A stretch of DNA of 64,000 nt, taken from assembly GCA_002007465.1 (NCBI GenBank), contig LNAC01000164.1:2183884-2247883 (forward strand), given 5' to 3'. The position numbers were made by a program, and so were the translations under genes. The notes below the pieces were generated by a model, which saw only the letters and a list, made by a program, of their open reading frames with translations, was not told the DNA's origin and ran no database searches. This document shows, piece after piece, positions 52,570-63,139 of the stretch (position 1 is its first letter; each line of letters starts with the position of its first letter). Origin of the DNA: Ailurus styani. Taxonomy: Eukaryota; Chordata; Mammalia; Carnivora; Ailuridae.

Positions 52570-52735
52570 TGTGCCTGGGTGGCTCAGTCAGTTAAATGTC
52601 CGGCTCTTGATTTCGGCTCAGGTCATGATCTCAGGGTTGTGAGACTGAGCCCTGCATCAGGCTCCATGCTGGGTGTGGAGTCTGCTTAAGATTCTCTTTC
52701 TCCCTCTAAAACAACAACAACAACAACAACAACAA
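52570..52735 (+). mobile_element. CAN-SINE with (AAC)n tail
   Basis: The A-tail has become an (ACA) trinucleotide array of about nine units. Target remnant TATTCAGA/TATTCAGAG at both ends. Confidence 0.87.
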
Positions 52736-53369
52736 AGCACTATTCAGAGCCCAGAAATGAACTCATGCTTATGTGGTCAATTAATCTACGACAAAGGAGG
52801 CAAGGACATACAATGAAGAAAAAGACAGTCTCTTCAATAAATGGAAAACTTGGCAGCTACATGCAAAAGAATGAAATAGGACCACTTTCTTACACTCTAC
52901 ACAAAAATAAACTCAAAATGGGTTAAACACTTAAAAGATTAAGACCCGAAACCACAAAACTCCTAAAAGAAAACATAGGCAGTATATTCCCGGACATCTG
53001 TCCTGGCAATATTTTTTGGATCTATATCCTCAGGCAAGGGCAACAAAAGCAAAAGTAAACAATTGGGACTACATCAAACTTTAAAAAAGACAACCTACTG
53101 AATGGGAGAAGATATTTCCAAATGACTGATCTGATAAGGGTTAATATCCAAAATAAATAAAGAATTCATATAACACCAAAAAACCCCAATGTGATTAAAA
53201 AATGGGCAGAAGGCCTGAACAGGCATTTTTCCAAAGAAGATATATAAATGGCCAACAGGCATATGAGAAGATGCTCAACATCACTAATCATGATGGAAAT
53301 GCAAATCAAAACCACAATGAGCTAACACCTCACACGTTTCAGAATAGCTATTATCAAAAAGACAAGACA

Positions 53370-53558
53370 GGGGCTCCTGGTGCCTCAGACGGTTAAGCTT
53401 CTGCCTTCAGTTCAGGTCATGATCTCAGCACCTAAGGTTGAGCCCTGCATAGGGCTCCCTGCGCAGTCGGGACTCTGCTTCTCCCTCTCCCTCTGCCTCT
53501 GTGTGCTTGTGCACGTGTGCCTGTGTACACACTCTCTCTCAAATAAATAAATTAAAAA
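53370..53558 (+). mobile_element. CAN-SINE nested in L1
   Basis: TSD AAAAAGACAAGACA at 53356 and 53559. Confidence 0.95.
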
Positions 53559-53842
53559 AAAAAGACAAGACATAACAAGTGCTGGTGAGGATGCAGAGAA
53601 AAGGGAATCACTGTGCACTGCTGCAAGGAATGTAAATTGATGCAGCCACTAAGAAATACATTATGGAGGTTCCTCAAAAAATTAAAAATAGAAATATCAT
53701 ACGATCCAGCAATTTCACTTCTTGGTATTTACTCAAAGAAAATGAAAACACTAACTCTATTCACAATATTATTCAAAATAGCCAAGATACAGAAACGAAC
53801 AAAGTATCCATAAATAGATGAATGGCTAATGATGACGTGGTA

Positions 53843-53913
53843 CACACACACGCACACACGTATATATGTATATATATACATATATGTATATGTATACACA
53901 CACGCACACACAG
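53843..53913. repeat. Compound (CA)n-(TA/TATG)n-(CA)n microsatellite inside L1
   Basis: CACACACACGCACACACG leads to alternating TATATATGTATATA-type sequence and back to CACACACGCACACACA. It sits within the L1 3' fragment. Confidence 0.9.
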
Positions 53914-54636
53914 TGGAGCATTACTCAGCCACAAAAAGTAATGGAATCTTGTCATTTGCAACAACATGGACAGACCTAGAGAGTATTATGCTAAGTGAAA
54001 TAAGTCAGACAAAGACAAAGACCATATGATTTCACTTATATGTGGAATCTAAAAAGAAAACAGATGAAGAAACAAAACAAAACAGAAACAGACTCATAAA
54101 TACAGGGAATAAACCTGAAGCTGTAAGAGGAGGGGTAGAGGAAGGTGGACAAAATAGGTGGTGATTAGAAGGTACGAACTTCCAGTTATAAAATAGATAA
54201 ATCACATGAATGTGAAGTACAGCACAGGGAATATAGTCAATAATACTGTAATAACTTTGTATGGTGACAGGTGGTAACCACACTTATCATGGCGACCATT
54301 CTATAATGCATTTAAATGTCAAATCACTATGCTCTACCCCTGAAATTAATATAATACTGTGTACCACTATACTTCAATTAAAAGAAAAACTATTTAGAAT
54401 CTTATTAATGAGTTCTAGAAAGGTATGATATCCCAAATATTATATAGTTTTTAATTTACAGCACATAGTTATTTCTGTAAGTCCCCTCCTCTGAGTTAAC
54501 TTAGCCAGTCATTTTGGTACATCAGTTATTTTGTAGTATCCTACCTGTAAGCTTGGAGAACAAAGCACAGAATCAGAAATAAAGTTCCGTATTTTTCTTT
54601 TTAAGTTTATTTTTTTTCTTCCCCATCTCAAGAAAA

Positions 54637-54745
54637 ATAGTAACTGGAACACCTGGCTCAGTAAGAAGAGTACGCAACTCTGAATCCTGGGGTTGTGAGT
54701 TTGAGCCCCAAGTTGTGGGGAGAGATTACTTAAAAAAGAAAAAAC
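54637..54745 (+). mobile_element. Older short tRNA-derived SINE
   Basis: GGAACACCTGGCTCAGTAAG ... GGGGAGAGATTACTTAAAAA; head lacks GGTGG. Confidence 0.8.
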
Positions 54746-54851
54746 CTATTGTACAGTTCCCATTCCCAAATGCTGCTTCTAATACAGGTCAGTATAACTA
54801 AGAACACTTGCTTGATTTAAAACATAAAAGCCACCTACTTTTTTAATTAAT

Positions 54852-54949
54852 TTTTTAAAAAGTAATTTCTACAACCAATGTGGGGCTCAAACTCACAACC
54901 CCAAGATCAAGAGTTGAATGTTCTTCTGACTGAGCCAGCCAGGTGCTCC
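54852..54949 (-). mobile_element. Older short tRNA-derived SINE
   Basis: AAAAGTAATTTCTACAACCA ... GAGCCAGCCAGGTGCTCC. Confidence 0.83.
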
Positions 54950-54961
54950 AAGAGTTATCTA

Positions 54962-55183
54962 TTTTTTTAAAAAAGATTTTATGTATTTGTGAGAGAGAGA
55001 CAAAGTGAGTGAGTGAGAGAGCACAAGCAGGGGGAGCAGCAGGCAGACGGGGGAGCAGCAGGCAGATGGAGAAGAAGACTCCCACTGAGCAAGGAGGCCA
55101 ATGTGGGACTCCATCCCAGGACCCTGGGATCATGACCTGAGCCGAAGGCAGCCACTTAACCAACTGGGCCACACAGATATCCC
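54962..55183 (-). mobile_element. CAN-SINE, with internal 24-bp duplication
   Basis: TSD AGTTATCTATT at 54952 and 55184. GGGGGAGCAGCAGGCAGA occurs twice in succession (about 55030-55070), an internal duplication. Confidence 0.92.
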
Positions 55184-55202
55184 AGTTATCTATTATTATT
55201 AT

Positions 55203-55390
55203 TTTTTTAAGATTTAACTTATTCATTTGACATAGAGAGAGAAAGCACAAGCAGGGGGAGTGGCAGAGGGAGAGGGAGAAGCAGATTTCCTATTGAGCAG
55301 GGAGCCCGACTGGGGCTTGATCCCAGGACCCTGGGATCATGACCTGAGCCAAAGGCAGCTGCTTAACCGAATGAGCCACCCAGAAGACCC
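55203..55390 (-). mobile_element. CAN-SINE, older subtype
   Basis: Reverse copy directly following the previous one; head reads CCACCCAGAAGACCC. Confidence 0.87.
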
Positions 55391-55417
55391 TATTTTTTTA
55401 TTTTATTATTATTATTT

Positions 55418-55611
55418 TTAAAGATTTTTATTTATTTATTTAACAGAGAGAGAGAGACAGCGAGAGAGAGAACACAAGCAGAGGGAGTAGGAGAGGGAAA
55501 AGCAGGCTTCCTGCTGAGCAGGGAGCCTGATGCAGGGCTCAATCCCAGGACCTAGAATCATGATCTAAGCTGAAGGTAGACACTCAACGACTGAGCCACC
55601 CAAGTGCCCCT
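55418..55611 (-). mobile_element. CAN-SINE, older subtype
   Basis: Third reverse copy in a row; (TTA)n runs between copies are remnants of tails and target duplications. Confidence 0.87.
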
Positions 55612-55919
55612 ATTTTTTTTATTTTAAGTCTAGTAATGAGTTGCTATTAAAATAAAACCTGAACCAAACAAGTTATTCTGAAGTCCTACCATGTGCATTA
55701 AATGGAATTTTATTTTTGCTTTAATATTTTGTTCTCAAGTCATCTTTTTCCATCTTGAAGGATAGCAAAGTTTCACATCAAGAGCTAAGATATATCTAAG
55801 TTGAATATAAGATCCATCAGTCCATTTCATGAGTCACGTGATATAATTAATTTTAAAAACCTCACCCAAACTTATGCTAATAGATTAACACTTTCAGTCA
55901 ACACTTCTTGGTTCAAGGC

Positions 55920-56245
55920 ACTGATATGGATGAATCTCAAAAGCATAATGCTAAGTGAAAGAAATTAGATATAAAATGACTATATTTTATATTATTCTAC
56001 TGATATGACATTTTAGAAAAGGCAAATTTATAGTGACAGAAAGCAGATCAATAGTTCCAGGGGGGCTGGAGGGAGTAGGATGGGACTAACTACAAAGGGG
56101 ACATGAAGAAAATCTGGGAGGTGATGGTAATGTTCTATATAATTTTGGCAAAGACTGCGTAACTGTGTATATATATATATATCAAAACTCAAACATACTA
56201 TATATTTAAAATTGATGAATTTTACTCTATGTAATATATAACTCA
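55920..56245 (+). mobile_element. L1 3'UTR fragment
   Basis: GATGAATCTCAAAAGCATAA, TGCTAAGTGAAAGAAATTAG, GCAAATTTATAGTGACAGAA and ATTGATGAATTTTACTCTATG are in L1 3' end order. Confidence 0.8.
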
Positions 56246-56261
56246 AAGTTGGCTTTTTTTT

Positions 56262-56369
56262 TTTTAACTTTTTTTAAAGTAATCTCTACATCCAACATGG
56301 GGTTTGAACTCACAACCCCAAGATCAAGAAACCCATGCTCTACCAATTGAACCAGCCAGGCACTCCTCT
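56262..56369 (-). mobile_element. Older short tRNA-derived SINE
   Basis: AAAGTAATCTCTACATCCAA ... GAACCAGCCAGGCACTCC. Confidence 0.83.
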
Positions 56370-56424
56370 ATCCATCTTTCTATATGCATAAAATCTCCTA
56401 AGAACACATAAGAAATTAGTTAAC

Positions 56425-56530
56425 AGTACAGATGACCCTTGAACAGCCTGGGGATTAGGAGCACCAACCCCCCACACAGCTGAAAATATGCATGTAACTT
56501 TTGACTTCCCCCAAAACTTAATCATGTACT
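56425..56530. repeat. Interspersed-repeat fragment, family not assigned
   Basis: ACAGATGACCCTTGAACAGC and CATGTAACTTTTGACTTCCC recur widely in mammalian genomes, but I cannot name the family with confidence. Confidence 0.45.
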
Positions 56531-56954
56531 TGTCTTTAGGAAGGAAAGCCTGCTTTAGGGGTGAGAATGGGAACTTTATGTATTTCCTTTATACCTTTTA
56601 AATTGTATAACAAGTGTATTTATTGCCTATCTGAAATAGAAATTACCAGTTTTGACTCTAATCTGGGTTAAAATAAAACAGCTATTAAAAGTTGTAATCA
56701 TCTAGAGAGTAATCAAATAGTGAAAACCCAGTTAGACTGAATAAAAATAGAAGCTACACAATTTGATGTCTTTGCATCAAGATGTAACTTGAAACTGAAT
56801 CTTAAAATTTAATAAAGGCACTGATCTAGACAGATTACTTACTTTGGCAGAAGAAATACCCTAATATATCAGACAGTTTTTGTTTAACATTTGGCTTTAT
56901 ATCTATACATTAATTTCTTTGGCTTCTTATTCTAAAAGAAACAATATTCAGGGA

Positions 56955-57137
56955 CGCCTGGGTGGCTCGGTTGGATGGGTGGCTGCCTTCGGCTCGGGTT
57001 GTGATCCCAGGGTCCTGTCAAGTGCAGCATTGGGCTCCTTGCTAAGCGGGGAAACTGCTTCTCCCTCTGCCTCTGCCTGCCTGTGCTCTCTCTCTCTCTC
57101 TCTGACAAATAAATAAATAAAAATCTTAAAAGAAAAG
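56955..57137 (+). mobile_element. CAN-SINE, variant head
   Basis: TSD AAACA(A/G)TATTCAGGG at 56940 and 57138. Head reads GCTCGGTTGGATGGGTGGCT; the B-box side has CTGTCAAGTGCAGC in place of GGGATCGAG. Confidence 0.92.
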
Positions 57138-57349
57138 AAACAGTATTCAGGGTCATCTTGTATATCAAACAGCAAATTATACATTACAGGGAATGAGAGT
57201 GGGGCTAAGACAAAGCCAAAAATCAAGGAATCTGTTTACTGAAAGACTTTTCTGTAGAAAGAACAGAGAAATAAAGCATATATTTAAAAATTTAGGAAAA
57301 AGAGAGGAGGAAACCCTGACAGTTAAGGTGGAGAATACTCAATTTTTTT

Positions 57350-57456
57350 TTCTTTTCTTTTTTTTTAAAGTAAGCTCCATGCCCAATGTGGGGCCTGAAC
57401 TCATGATCCTGAGATTGAGTCGCATGCTCCACTGACTGAGCCAGCCAAGCACCCCA
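57350..57456 (-). mobile_element. Older short tRNA-derived SINE
   Basis: AAAGTAAGCTCCATGCCCAA ... GAGCCAGCCAAGCACCCC. Confidence 0.83.
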
Positions 57457-57516
57457 AGAATACTTCATTTCTAAAAAGATTTTATATTCTCACGTTCCTT
57501 GAAATCTAAAAAATAG

Positions 57517-57692
57517 TAAAGATTTATTTTAGAGAGGTGGGGAGAGGCGGGGGAGAGGAAAAGAGAGTCCTAAGAAGACTCCACATAGAGTATGGAGCCC
57601 AAGGTGGGGCCCAATCTCATGACCCTGAGATCATGACCTGAGCTGAAACCAAGAGCTGAACACTTAACTGACTGTGTCACCTAGGTACCCCT
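57517..57692 (-). mobile_element. CAN-SINE, older subtype
   Basis: GATTTATTTTAGAGAGGTGG ... GTCACCTAGGTACCCC. Confidence 0.83.
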
Positions 57693-57782
57693 CAAAGTCT
57701 AAAACATATTAAAATAAAGGTCTTATTATGGGAGCAAACTATAGATTTTACTGTACAGTTCTCAATTTAAAAAAATTATATG

Positions 57783-57988
57783 GGGCGCCTGGGTGGCTCA
57801 GTGGGTTAAAGCCGCTGCCTTCGGCTCAGGTCATGATCCCAGGGTCCTGGGATCGAGGCCCGCATCGGGCTCTCTGCTCAGCGGGGAGCCTCCTTCCTCT
57901 TCTCTCCTCTCTCTCTCCCTGCCTCTCTGCCTACTTGTAATCTCTCTCTCTGTGTCAAATGAATAAATAAAAAATCTTTAAAAAAAAT
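57783..57988 (+). mobile_element. CAN-SINE
   Basis: Well-preserved copy; the target lies in AAAAAAATTATATG so TSD limits are blurred by the A-tail. Confidence 0.92.
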
Positions 57989-58191
57989 TGATGCTATCTA
58001 CTCCCCTTATTTCTAGGTATATAGTAGAACTAATATTTTTATTTTTATTTCAGAACTAATATTTTTAAAGATCAAAGGTTATAAACAATTTTGATTCTCT
58101 ACAACTTTCCTAAGTGTTTTTCTTCTTAGTTCAAACAGCCCTATAACCTTATACCAATTAATTTATTTTAAAGTTTAATTCTCTATGTATT

Positions 58192-58410
58192 TTTAAAAAC
58201 ATTTTTATGTATTTGTTTGTCTGAGACAGAGAAGGAGAGACACAGAATACCCATGCGTGCAGGAGCAGCAGGGGGGACGAGTAGAGGGAGATGGAGAAGC
58301 AGGCTCTCCACTGAGCAGGGAAGCCAGACACTGGGCTCAAATCCCAGGACTTTGAGACCAGGACCTGAGCCGAAGTCAAACGTTTAACCAAGTGAGCCAC
58401 CCAGGAGCTT
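58192..58410 (-). mobile_element. CAN-SINE, older subtype
   Basis: ACATTTTTATGTATTTGTTT ... GAGCCACCCAGGAGC. Confidence 0.85.
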
Positions 58411-58421
58411 TTCTATGATTT

Positions 58422-58614
58422 TTTTTTTAAAGATTTTATTTATTTATTTGACACACAGAGAGAGAGAGATTACAAGCAGGCAGAGAGACAGGGAGAGGAG
58501 GAAGCAGGCTCCCCGCTGAGCAGAGAGCCCGATGCAGGCCTCGATCCCAGGACGCTGCGATCATGACCTGAGCCGAAAGCAGAGGCTTTAACCCACTGAG
58601 CCACCCAGGCACCC
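58422..58614 (-). mobile_element. CAN-SINE abutting a plus-strand SINE tail
   Basis: The head GGTGCCTGGGTGGCTC (reverse) is immediately followed by ATAAATCTTTAAAAAAA, a plus-orientation SINE tail. Confidence 0.9.
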
Positions 58615-59384
58615 AAAAAATAAATCTTTAAAAAAAAAAAAAAGAAGAGATCACCCAGACCAATACCCAATTAAAACAAAAAAAAACAAGATATAAAGTA
58701 TCTAACCCAAGGAAAATATATTAGTAATTAGGAGAGTAAGGAAGTGATGTTCTGTAATACCACGCTTCTTTAGTTTGGATCTAAAATGCTAGAAATATGT
58801 AAGTTAAAATGTCTGAGAATTTCTGTGTTGCCCAGGAAATTAAGCTGAAGCTCCTTTAAGATGATTGCACTGCCAAGAAAGAAGAGCTATACCAGTTCTC
58901 AAAAATGAGGTCTTGGCACAGCAGGAGCATCACAAGAAAACTTGGTTCCGCAACCAGACCTACTGAATCAGAAACTCTGGAGTGTATGCTAATAATATCT
59001 GTTTAAACTAGTGCCCCTTTCCCCTGGAAATTATGATGCACACTAAATCTTGATTACCTTTATGTTTCACAAATTAAGCAAAGAAACAGCAATGCTAGAA
59101 AACTCAGTATCAGCAAGACTGAAAGGGAGGGGAAGGTAAAGGGCAAAACGGTAGCACAAAATGAAGAAATCAAGAAAGGGATGAGACTCAGAAAGATAAG
59201 GTGTGTTCCATATTTTCAGGACACAATGAAGGGAAGTGGTCGTCACTTTAGCTCTGCATTCTCCCTACCTCACTCCTGTCTTACCAGGGTTGCAACAGAA
59301 ATGTTAACTTAATTTTTACTACCTACTTTTAGGTCCAGCATAATAGTTGAAGCTAATATTTCAAAATAATTAGCAATAATTAGC

Positions 59385-59637
59385 ATGACATGCTCTCGTT
59401 CTCTCTCAAATAAATCTTTTTTTTAATCAGAGAGAGCGAGCACAAGCAGGGGAAGTGGCAGGCAGAGGGAGAAGCAGGTAGCAGGCAGAGGGAGAAGGCT
59501 CCTTGCTCAGCAAGGAGCCCCACACAGGACTCAATTCCAGGACCAAAGGATCCAGAGCTGAGCTTAAGGCAGCCGCTTAACCAGCTGAACCACCCAGGCG
59601 TCTGTCAAATAAATAAATCTTAAAGAAAGAAAAGGGG
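59385..59637 (-). mobile_element. CAN-SINE (reverse) inside a plus-strand SINE tail remnant
   Basis: CTCTCTCAAATAAATCTTT precedes and TCAAATAAATAAATCTT follows the reverse copy, which lies at about 59425-59605; the repeated string is host tail duplicated on insertion. Confidence 0.82.
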
Positions 59638-59647
59638 GGGGGTTTTC

Positions 59648-59684
59648 ACATGCTGCACTGACTGAGCTAGCCAGGTGCCCCTAA
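59648..59684 (-). mobile_element. Older tRNA-SINE head fragment
   Basis: ACATGCTGCACTGACTGAGC followed by TAGCCAGGTGCCCC; only the first 37 bases of the element remain. Confidence 0.75.
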
Positions 59685-59718
59685 AATTACACATTTTTAA
59701 AACTTGGGAGATATTATT

Positions 59719-59900
59719 GGGGCACCTGGGTGGCTCAGTCCATTAAGCACCGACTCTTGATTTCGGTTCAGGGTCATGCGATCAAGCCCCAGGTTGGGCT
59801 CTGCACTCAGCAGGGAGTATGCTTGACAATCTCTCTCCCTCTCTCTCTGCCTCACTCCTGACTCGCGCTCTCCAATAAATAAATCTTTAAAAAAAAATTG
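59719..59900 (+). mobile_element. CAN-SINE, older subtype
   Basis: Imperfect TSD TTGGGAG(A/G)TATTA at 59704 and 59898. Confidence 0.88.
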
Positions 59901-60164
59901 GGAGGTATTAATTCATAGTTATTCTAGATGAGTTTAAAAAAGAAGTATGTAATTTCTGACAATATCAAATTATAAAATCTCAAATTATCTGGTCTGATGG
60001 ATGTAATCCCCTTGGCACTGTCAAATATTTCCTATTTCTCTGTTACTAATGTTGTCTTCTACTATAAAGACAAATTGATGTGAACATGTAACAATTTCAA
60101 TCTTTACCTGAACTGAGTATAAGTGGAAGTGGTAAACTTGACAAGATTATAGTATATACCCCTT

Positions 60165-60339
60165 TAAAAATTTTCTTTTTCCCCCCCAGAACGAGAGAGC
60201 ATAAGCGGGGGAGCAGGAAAGGGAGAAGCAGGCTCACCATTGTGCAGGGAGCCTGATGAGGGGCTCAGATCCCAGGACTCTGGGATCATGACCCAAGATG
60301 AAGGCAGATGCTTAACTGATTGAGCCACCCAGGTGCCTC
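60165..60339 (-). mobile_element. CAN-SINE, older subtype
   Basis: GAACGAGAGAGCATAAGCGG ... GAGCCACCCAGGTGCC; poly-C replaces part of the tail-side GATTTTATTT. Confidence 0.85.
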
Positions 60340-60355
60340 AAGATGACACTTTTAT

Positions 60356-60569
60356 TCATTTATTTTTTTTAAAGATTTTTTACTTATTTTATTTGACACA
60401 GAGAGAGAGAGATTACAAGTAGGCAGAGAGGCAGGCAGAGAGACAGGGAGAGGAGGAAGCAGGCTCCCTGCTGAGCAGAGAGCCCAATGCGGGCCTCGAT
60501 CCCAGGACACTGAGATCATGACCTGAGCCGAAAGCAGAGGCTTTAACCCACTGAGCCACCCAGGCGCCC
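60356..60569 (-). mobile_element. CAN-SINE
   Basis: TSD AAGATGACACTTTTA at 60340 and 60570. Confidence 0.96.
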
Positions 60570-60802
60570 AAGATGACACTTTTAAAATAGACGTTTAAAA
60601 ACATCATAACAAGACTACATTATTTATGGGCACATGGAAGAATAAAAAGAATGCAAGGAAATGATAAATACTAAATTCAAGGTGATCATTACTTCAGGGA
60701 GGATACACAGGGAGTTTCTTAAAGATCAAAGTTAATATGGCAATAGTAATATTGCACAAAACTGGGTGGTAGGTTTGTGGCAGGTATCTCTCTTTCTCTC
60801 TC

Positions 60803-60895
60803 TTTTTTAGAGTAATCTCTGTACCCAATGTGGGTCCAGAATTTACAACTCAGAGATCATGCTCTACCGTGCTCTACCGACCAAGGCGGCCAGCA
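60803..60895 (-). mobile_element. Older short tRNA-derived SINE
   Basis: TTAGAGTAATCTCTGTACCC ... ACCGACCAAGGCGGCCAGCACC; contains a local repeat GTGCTCTACC. Confidence 0.72.
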
Positions 60896-60978
60896 CCACC
60901 ATGTAGCCATCCTACAGAGATGGCTATGCAGCCGGTGGTGGGTATTCCCTATACTTTCAGTTGATTTGAAATTTTTTA

Positions 60979-61090
60979 TGGGCGCCTGTGTCGGGCTCCC
61001 TGTTCAGAAGGGAGTCTGCTTCTTCCTCTCTCTCTCTGTCCTTCCCTCTTTTTGTGATCTGTCTCTCTAATAAATAAAATCTTTAAAAAA
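60979..61090 (+). mobile_element. CAN-SINE with internal deletion of the promoter boxes
   Basis: GGGCGCCTG joins directly to TGTCGGGCTCCCTG, removing about 80 bp that hold the A and B boxes; the CT tract and A-tail are retained. Confidence 0.87.
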
Positions 61091-61239
61091 CCCAGAAGTG
61101 TCACAAGACATGTTTTTCCTTAACATATTGAGATACTTTTTCATGAAGATACACAAGTAGATCAAATTTATTCCTTCTTACTGCCGTTTATTTTGCTACC
61201 TGATGTTTAAACCACAACAGTTCATTTCTTTTTTAATTT

Positions 61240-61423
61240 TTTAAAAAAATATTTTATTTATTTGAGAGAGTAAGCAGGGAGGAGCAGAAGGGAAAGAAGA
61301 AAATCTCAGAGTCTTTAATGAGTGCAGAGCCAGATGAGTGCTCAATCTCAAGACCCTGAGATCATGACCTGAGCAGAAATGAAGAGTCAGATGCTTAAAT
61401 GACTGAGCCACCCAGGCACCCCA
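61240..61423 (-). mobile_element. CAN-SINE, older subtype
   Basis: TTTTATTTATTTGAGAGAGT ... GAGCCACCCAGGCACCCC. Confidence 0.86.
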
Positions 61424-61505
61424 ATATTTCCTTTCTTTAGATGGCTGTCATTTATTTCCTATTTTTCACTATCACAATGCTTTGGTAAAAATTCTTATTC
61501 TTTTT

Positions 61506-61703
61506 TTTTTTTAAAGATTTTATTTATTTATTTGACAGAGAGAGAGAGAGAGAGATCACAAGTAGAGAAGCAGGCAGAGAGAGAGGAGGAAGCAGGCTCC
61601 CCGCTGAGCAGGCAGCCCGATGCGGGCCTCGATCCCAGGACCCTGAGATCATGACCTGAGCCGAAGGCAGAGGCTTTAACCCACTGAGCCACCCAGGCGC
61701 CCA
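61506..61703 (-). mobile_element. CAN-SINE
   Basis: TSD AAATTCTTATTCTT at 61489 and 61707. It lies about 90 bp from the 3' end of the HINT1 retrocopy. Confidence 0.95.
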
Positions 61704-61789
61704 AAAAAATTCTTATTCTTGTACACACAAATTTTTCTAAATACTGCTTCAATTTAAGTAGAAAAAGTACTACCTTCCACTTTAAACCA

Positions 61790-62196
61790 TGCAATAATGC
61801 TTTTTATAATGTATGGGTGTTTAAAATTATTTCCTCAATCCATACACACATGTAAAAATAAGTGTGCTGTATTTATTGTTGAAGAAATTAGAACTTGTGA
61901 AGTTGATCAGTGTCTAGAGAAGGGAAAACTATCCCTAAAACATGCTTAATTAGGAGACCAATTAATCTGCTAACCTCCAAAAACATGGAGATGAACACGA
62001 CAGACACTGTCTCCCATTTGAACCTTTATTCACCACCATTTGATAACCCTTCTTCAGGTCCAGATTAGCAGCACATTTCTTACCCACAATCATTAAATGT
62101 GTAAGAACACTTTCATCATCACCTGCTACTACAGATATCTGAGATATATGTTTTTTAGGTATCACCAGAAAATGTGTTGGTGTTTGAGAGAAACTT
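61790..62196 (-). pseudogene. HINT1P: HINT1 processed pseudogene, 5'-truncated and frameshifted
   Basis: Minus-strand translation from about 62180 gives [16 protein letters not shown], then [17 protein letters not shown] and KGY.MVVN.GS, unmistakably histidine triad nucleotide-binding protein 1 from about residue 49. Near 62000 a net 2-nt deletion relative to the HINT1 reading shifts the frame, so the HxHxH catalytic motif is lost and a stop follows after WRLAD. Homology continues without introns into HINT1-like 3'UTR to about 61790. The 5' end stops abruptly near 62196, so roughly the first 40 codons are absent. Intronless, 5'-truncated structure indicates an L1-mediated retrocopy inside UBE2D2 intron 1. 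No clear poly-A tail remains. Confidence 0.88.
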
Positions 62197-62539
62197 TTTT
62201 AAAATTTTAACTGTCTCATCAATTCCACGTTAATGTTTCAATGACTAAAGTGGAATTTTCTTCTAAACGTCTACATGGATGGCGACTGTCTAAGTTTGTA
62301 AAAAAATTCTACAAGTCCGTCCATTCAATAATAGGTCTACCAAAATACCACATGGAGATTTTTATACTACAAATATTGAAAACCAACCATCTCATGTATA
62401 AGCATATTAATGAAAATAAATGTTGCTGGAAGAATGACAAGTTATTCCATAACCTAGTTTATGTTCTTACTGATATCAGTAGGGACAAGGGCAGACATCA
62501 AGTTTTCTAAGTCTTATCATTCTTTGATGCTTTTTCATT

Positions 62540-62625
62540 ATTCTGAGTTTAGATAACTTTAAGCAAGTCATTCAACTTCTCCAGACTAGAGTTTTACAAC
62601 TGTAAAACAAAGAAGTTCAACTCTA
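62540..62625 (-). mobile_element. MIR fragment
   Basis: TAACTTTAAGCAAGTCATTC then AACTTCTCCAGACTAG and CTGTAAAACAAAG resembles reverse-complement MIR core. Confidence 0.5.
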
Positions 62626-62722
62626 ACAGAAACTTACACAGGATGGTTTAATTATATGTGTAGGGGTCAAAAAAGTTTGGGAAATTTTATAATCCACATG
62701 CTTTTAAAAATATTCAAGAGTT

Positions 62723-62906
62723 GGGCGCCTGGGCTCAGTTGGTTAAGTGACTGCCTTCGGCTCAGGTTATGATCCCGGAGTCCTGGGATCGAGTCCTGCA
62801 TCGGGCTCCCAGCTCCATGGGGAGTCTGCTTCTCTCTCTGACCTTCTCCCCTCTCATACTCTCTCTCTCTCTGAAATAAATAAATATTAAAAAAAAAAAA
62901 AAAAAG
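62723..62906 (+). mobile_element. CAN-SINE with short A-box-side deletion
   Basis: Near-TSD AATA(T/C)TCAAGAGT at 62709 and 62908. Head reads GCGCCTGGGCTCAG, lacking TGG. Confidence 0.92.
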
Positions 62907-62923
62907 GAATACTCAAGAGTCTA

Positions 62924-63055
62924 GGGGCATCTGCTGGCCCAGGCAGTTGAGCAACGTACTCTTGATTTCAGCTCAGGTCATGATCTCGGCGTTGCAAGTT
63001 CAAGCCCCATGTTAGGTGTAGAGATTACTTACATAAATAAACTTTTAAAAAGTTT
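62924..63055 (+). mobile_element. Older short tRNA-derived SINE
   Basis: GGGGCATCTGCTGGCCCAGG ... GTTAGGTGTAGAGATTACTT. Confidence 0.82.
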
Positions 63056-63139
63056 CACAAAGGAGAAACCTATATGAAATTCTGACAATGTATATGATTA
63101 ACCCAATTATAAATCTATGATTAGAAATTATTTTTTTAA

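Larger units (their letters stand above)
52742..54385 (+). mobile_element. L1M-type LINE fragment, ORF2 end plus 3'UTR
   Basis: AAACTTGGCAGCTACATGCA, ACCACAAAACTCCTAAAAGA, AATGGGCAGAAGGCCTGAAC, CCACAATGAGCTAACACCTCAC, CAGCAATTTCACTTCTTGG and CAACATGGACAGACCTAGAG are L1 ORF2 3' landmarks. Frames are broken by stops and a SINE at 53370; the element is inert. Confidence 0.92.

Noticed and set aside
52742..54385. Possible intact L1 ORF2
   Set aside because: Only the 3' end is present, with stops, a SINE and a microsatellite inside.
62241..62510. 89-codon frame adjacent to the HINT1 pseudogene
   Set aside because: No similarity to HINT1 or another protein I recognise; AT-rich intronic chance frame.
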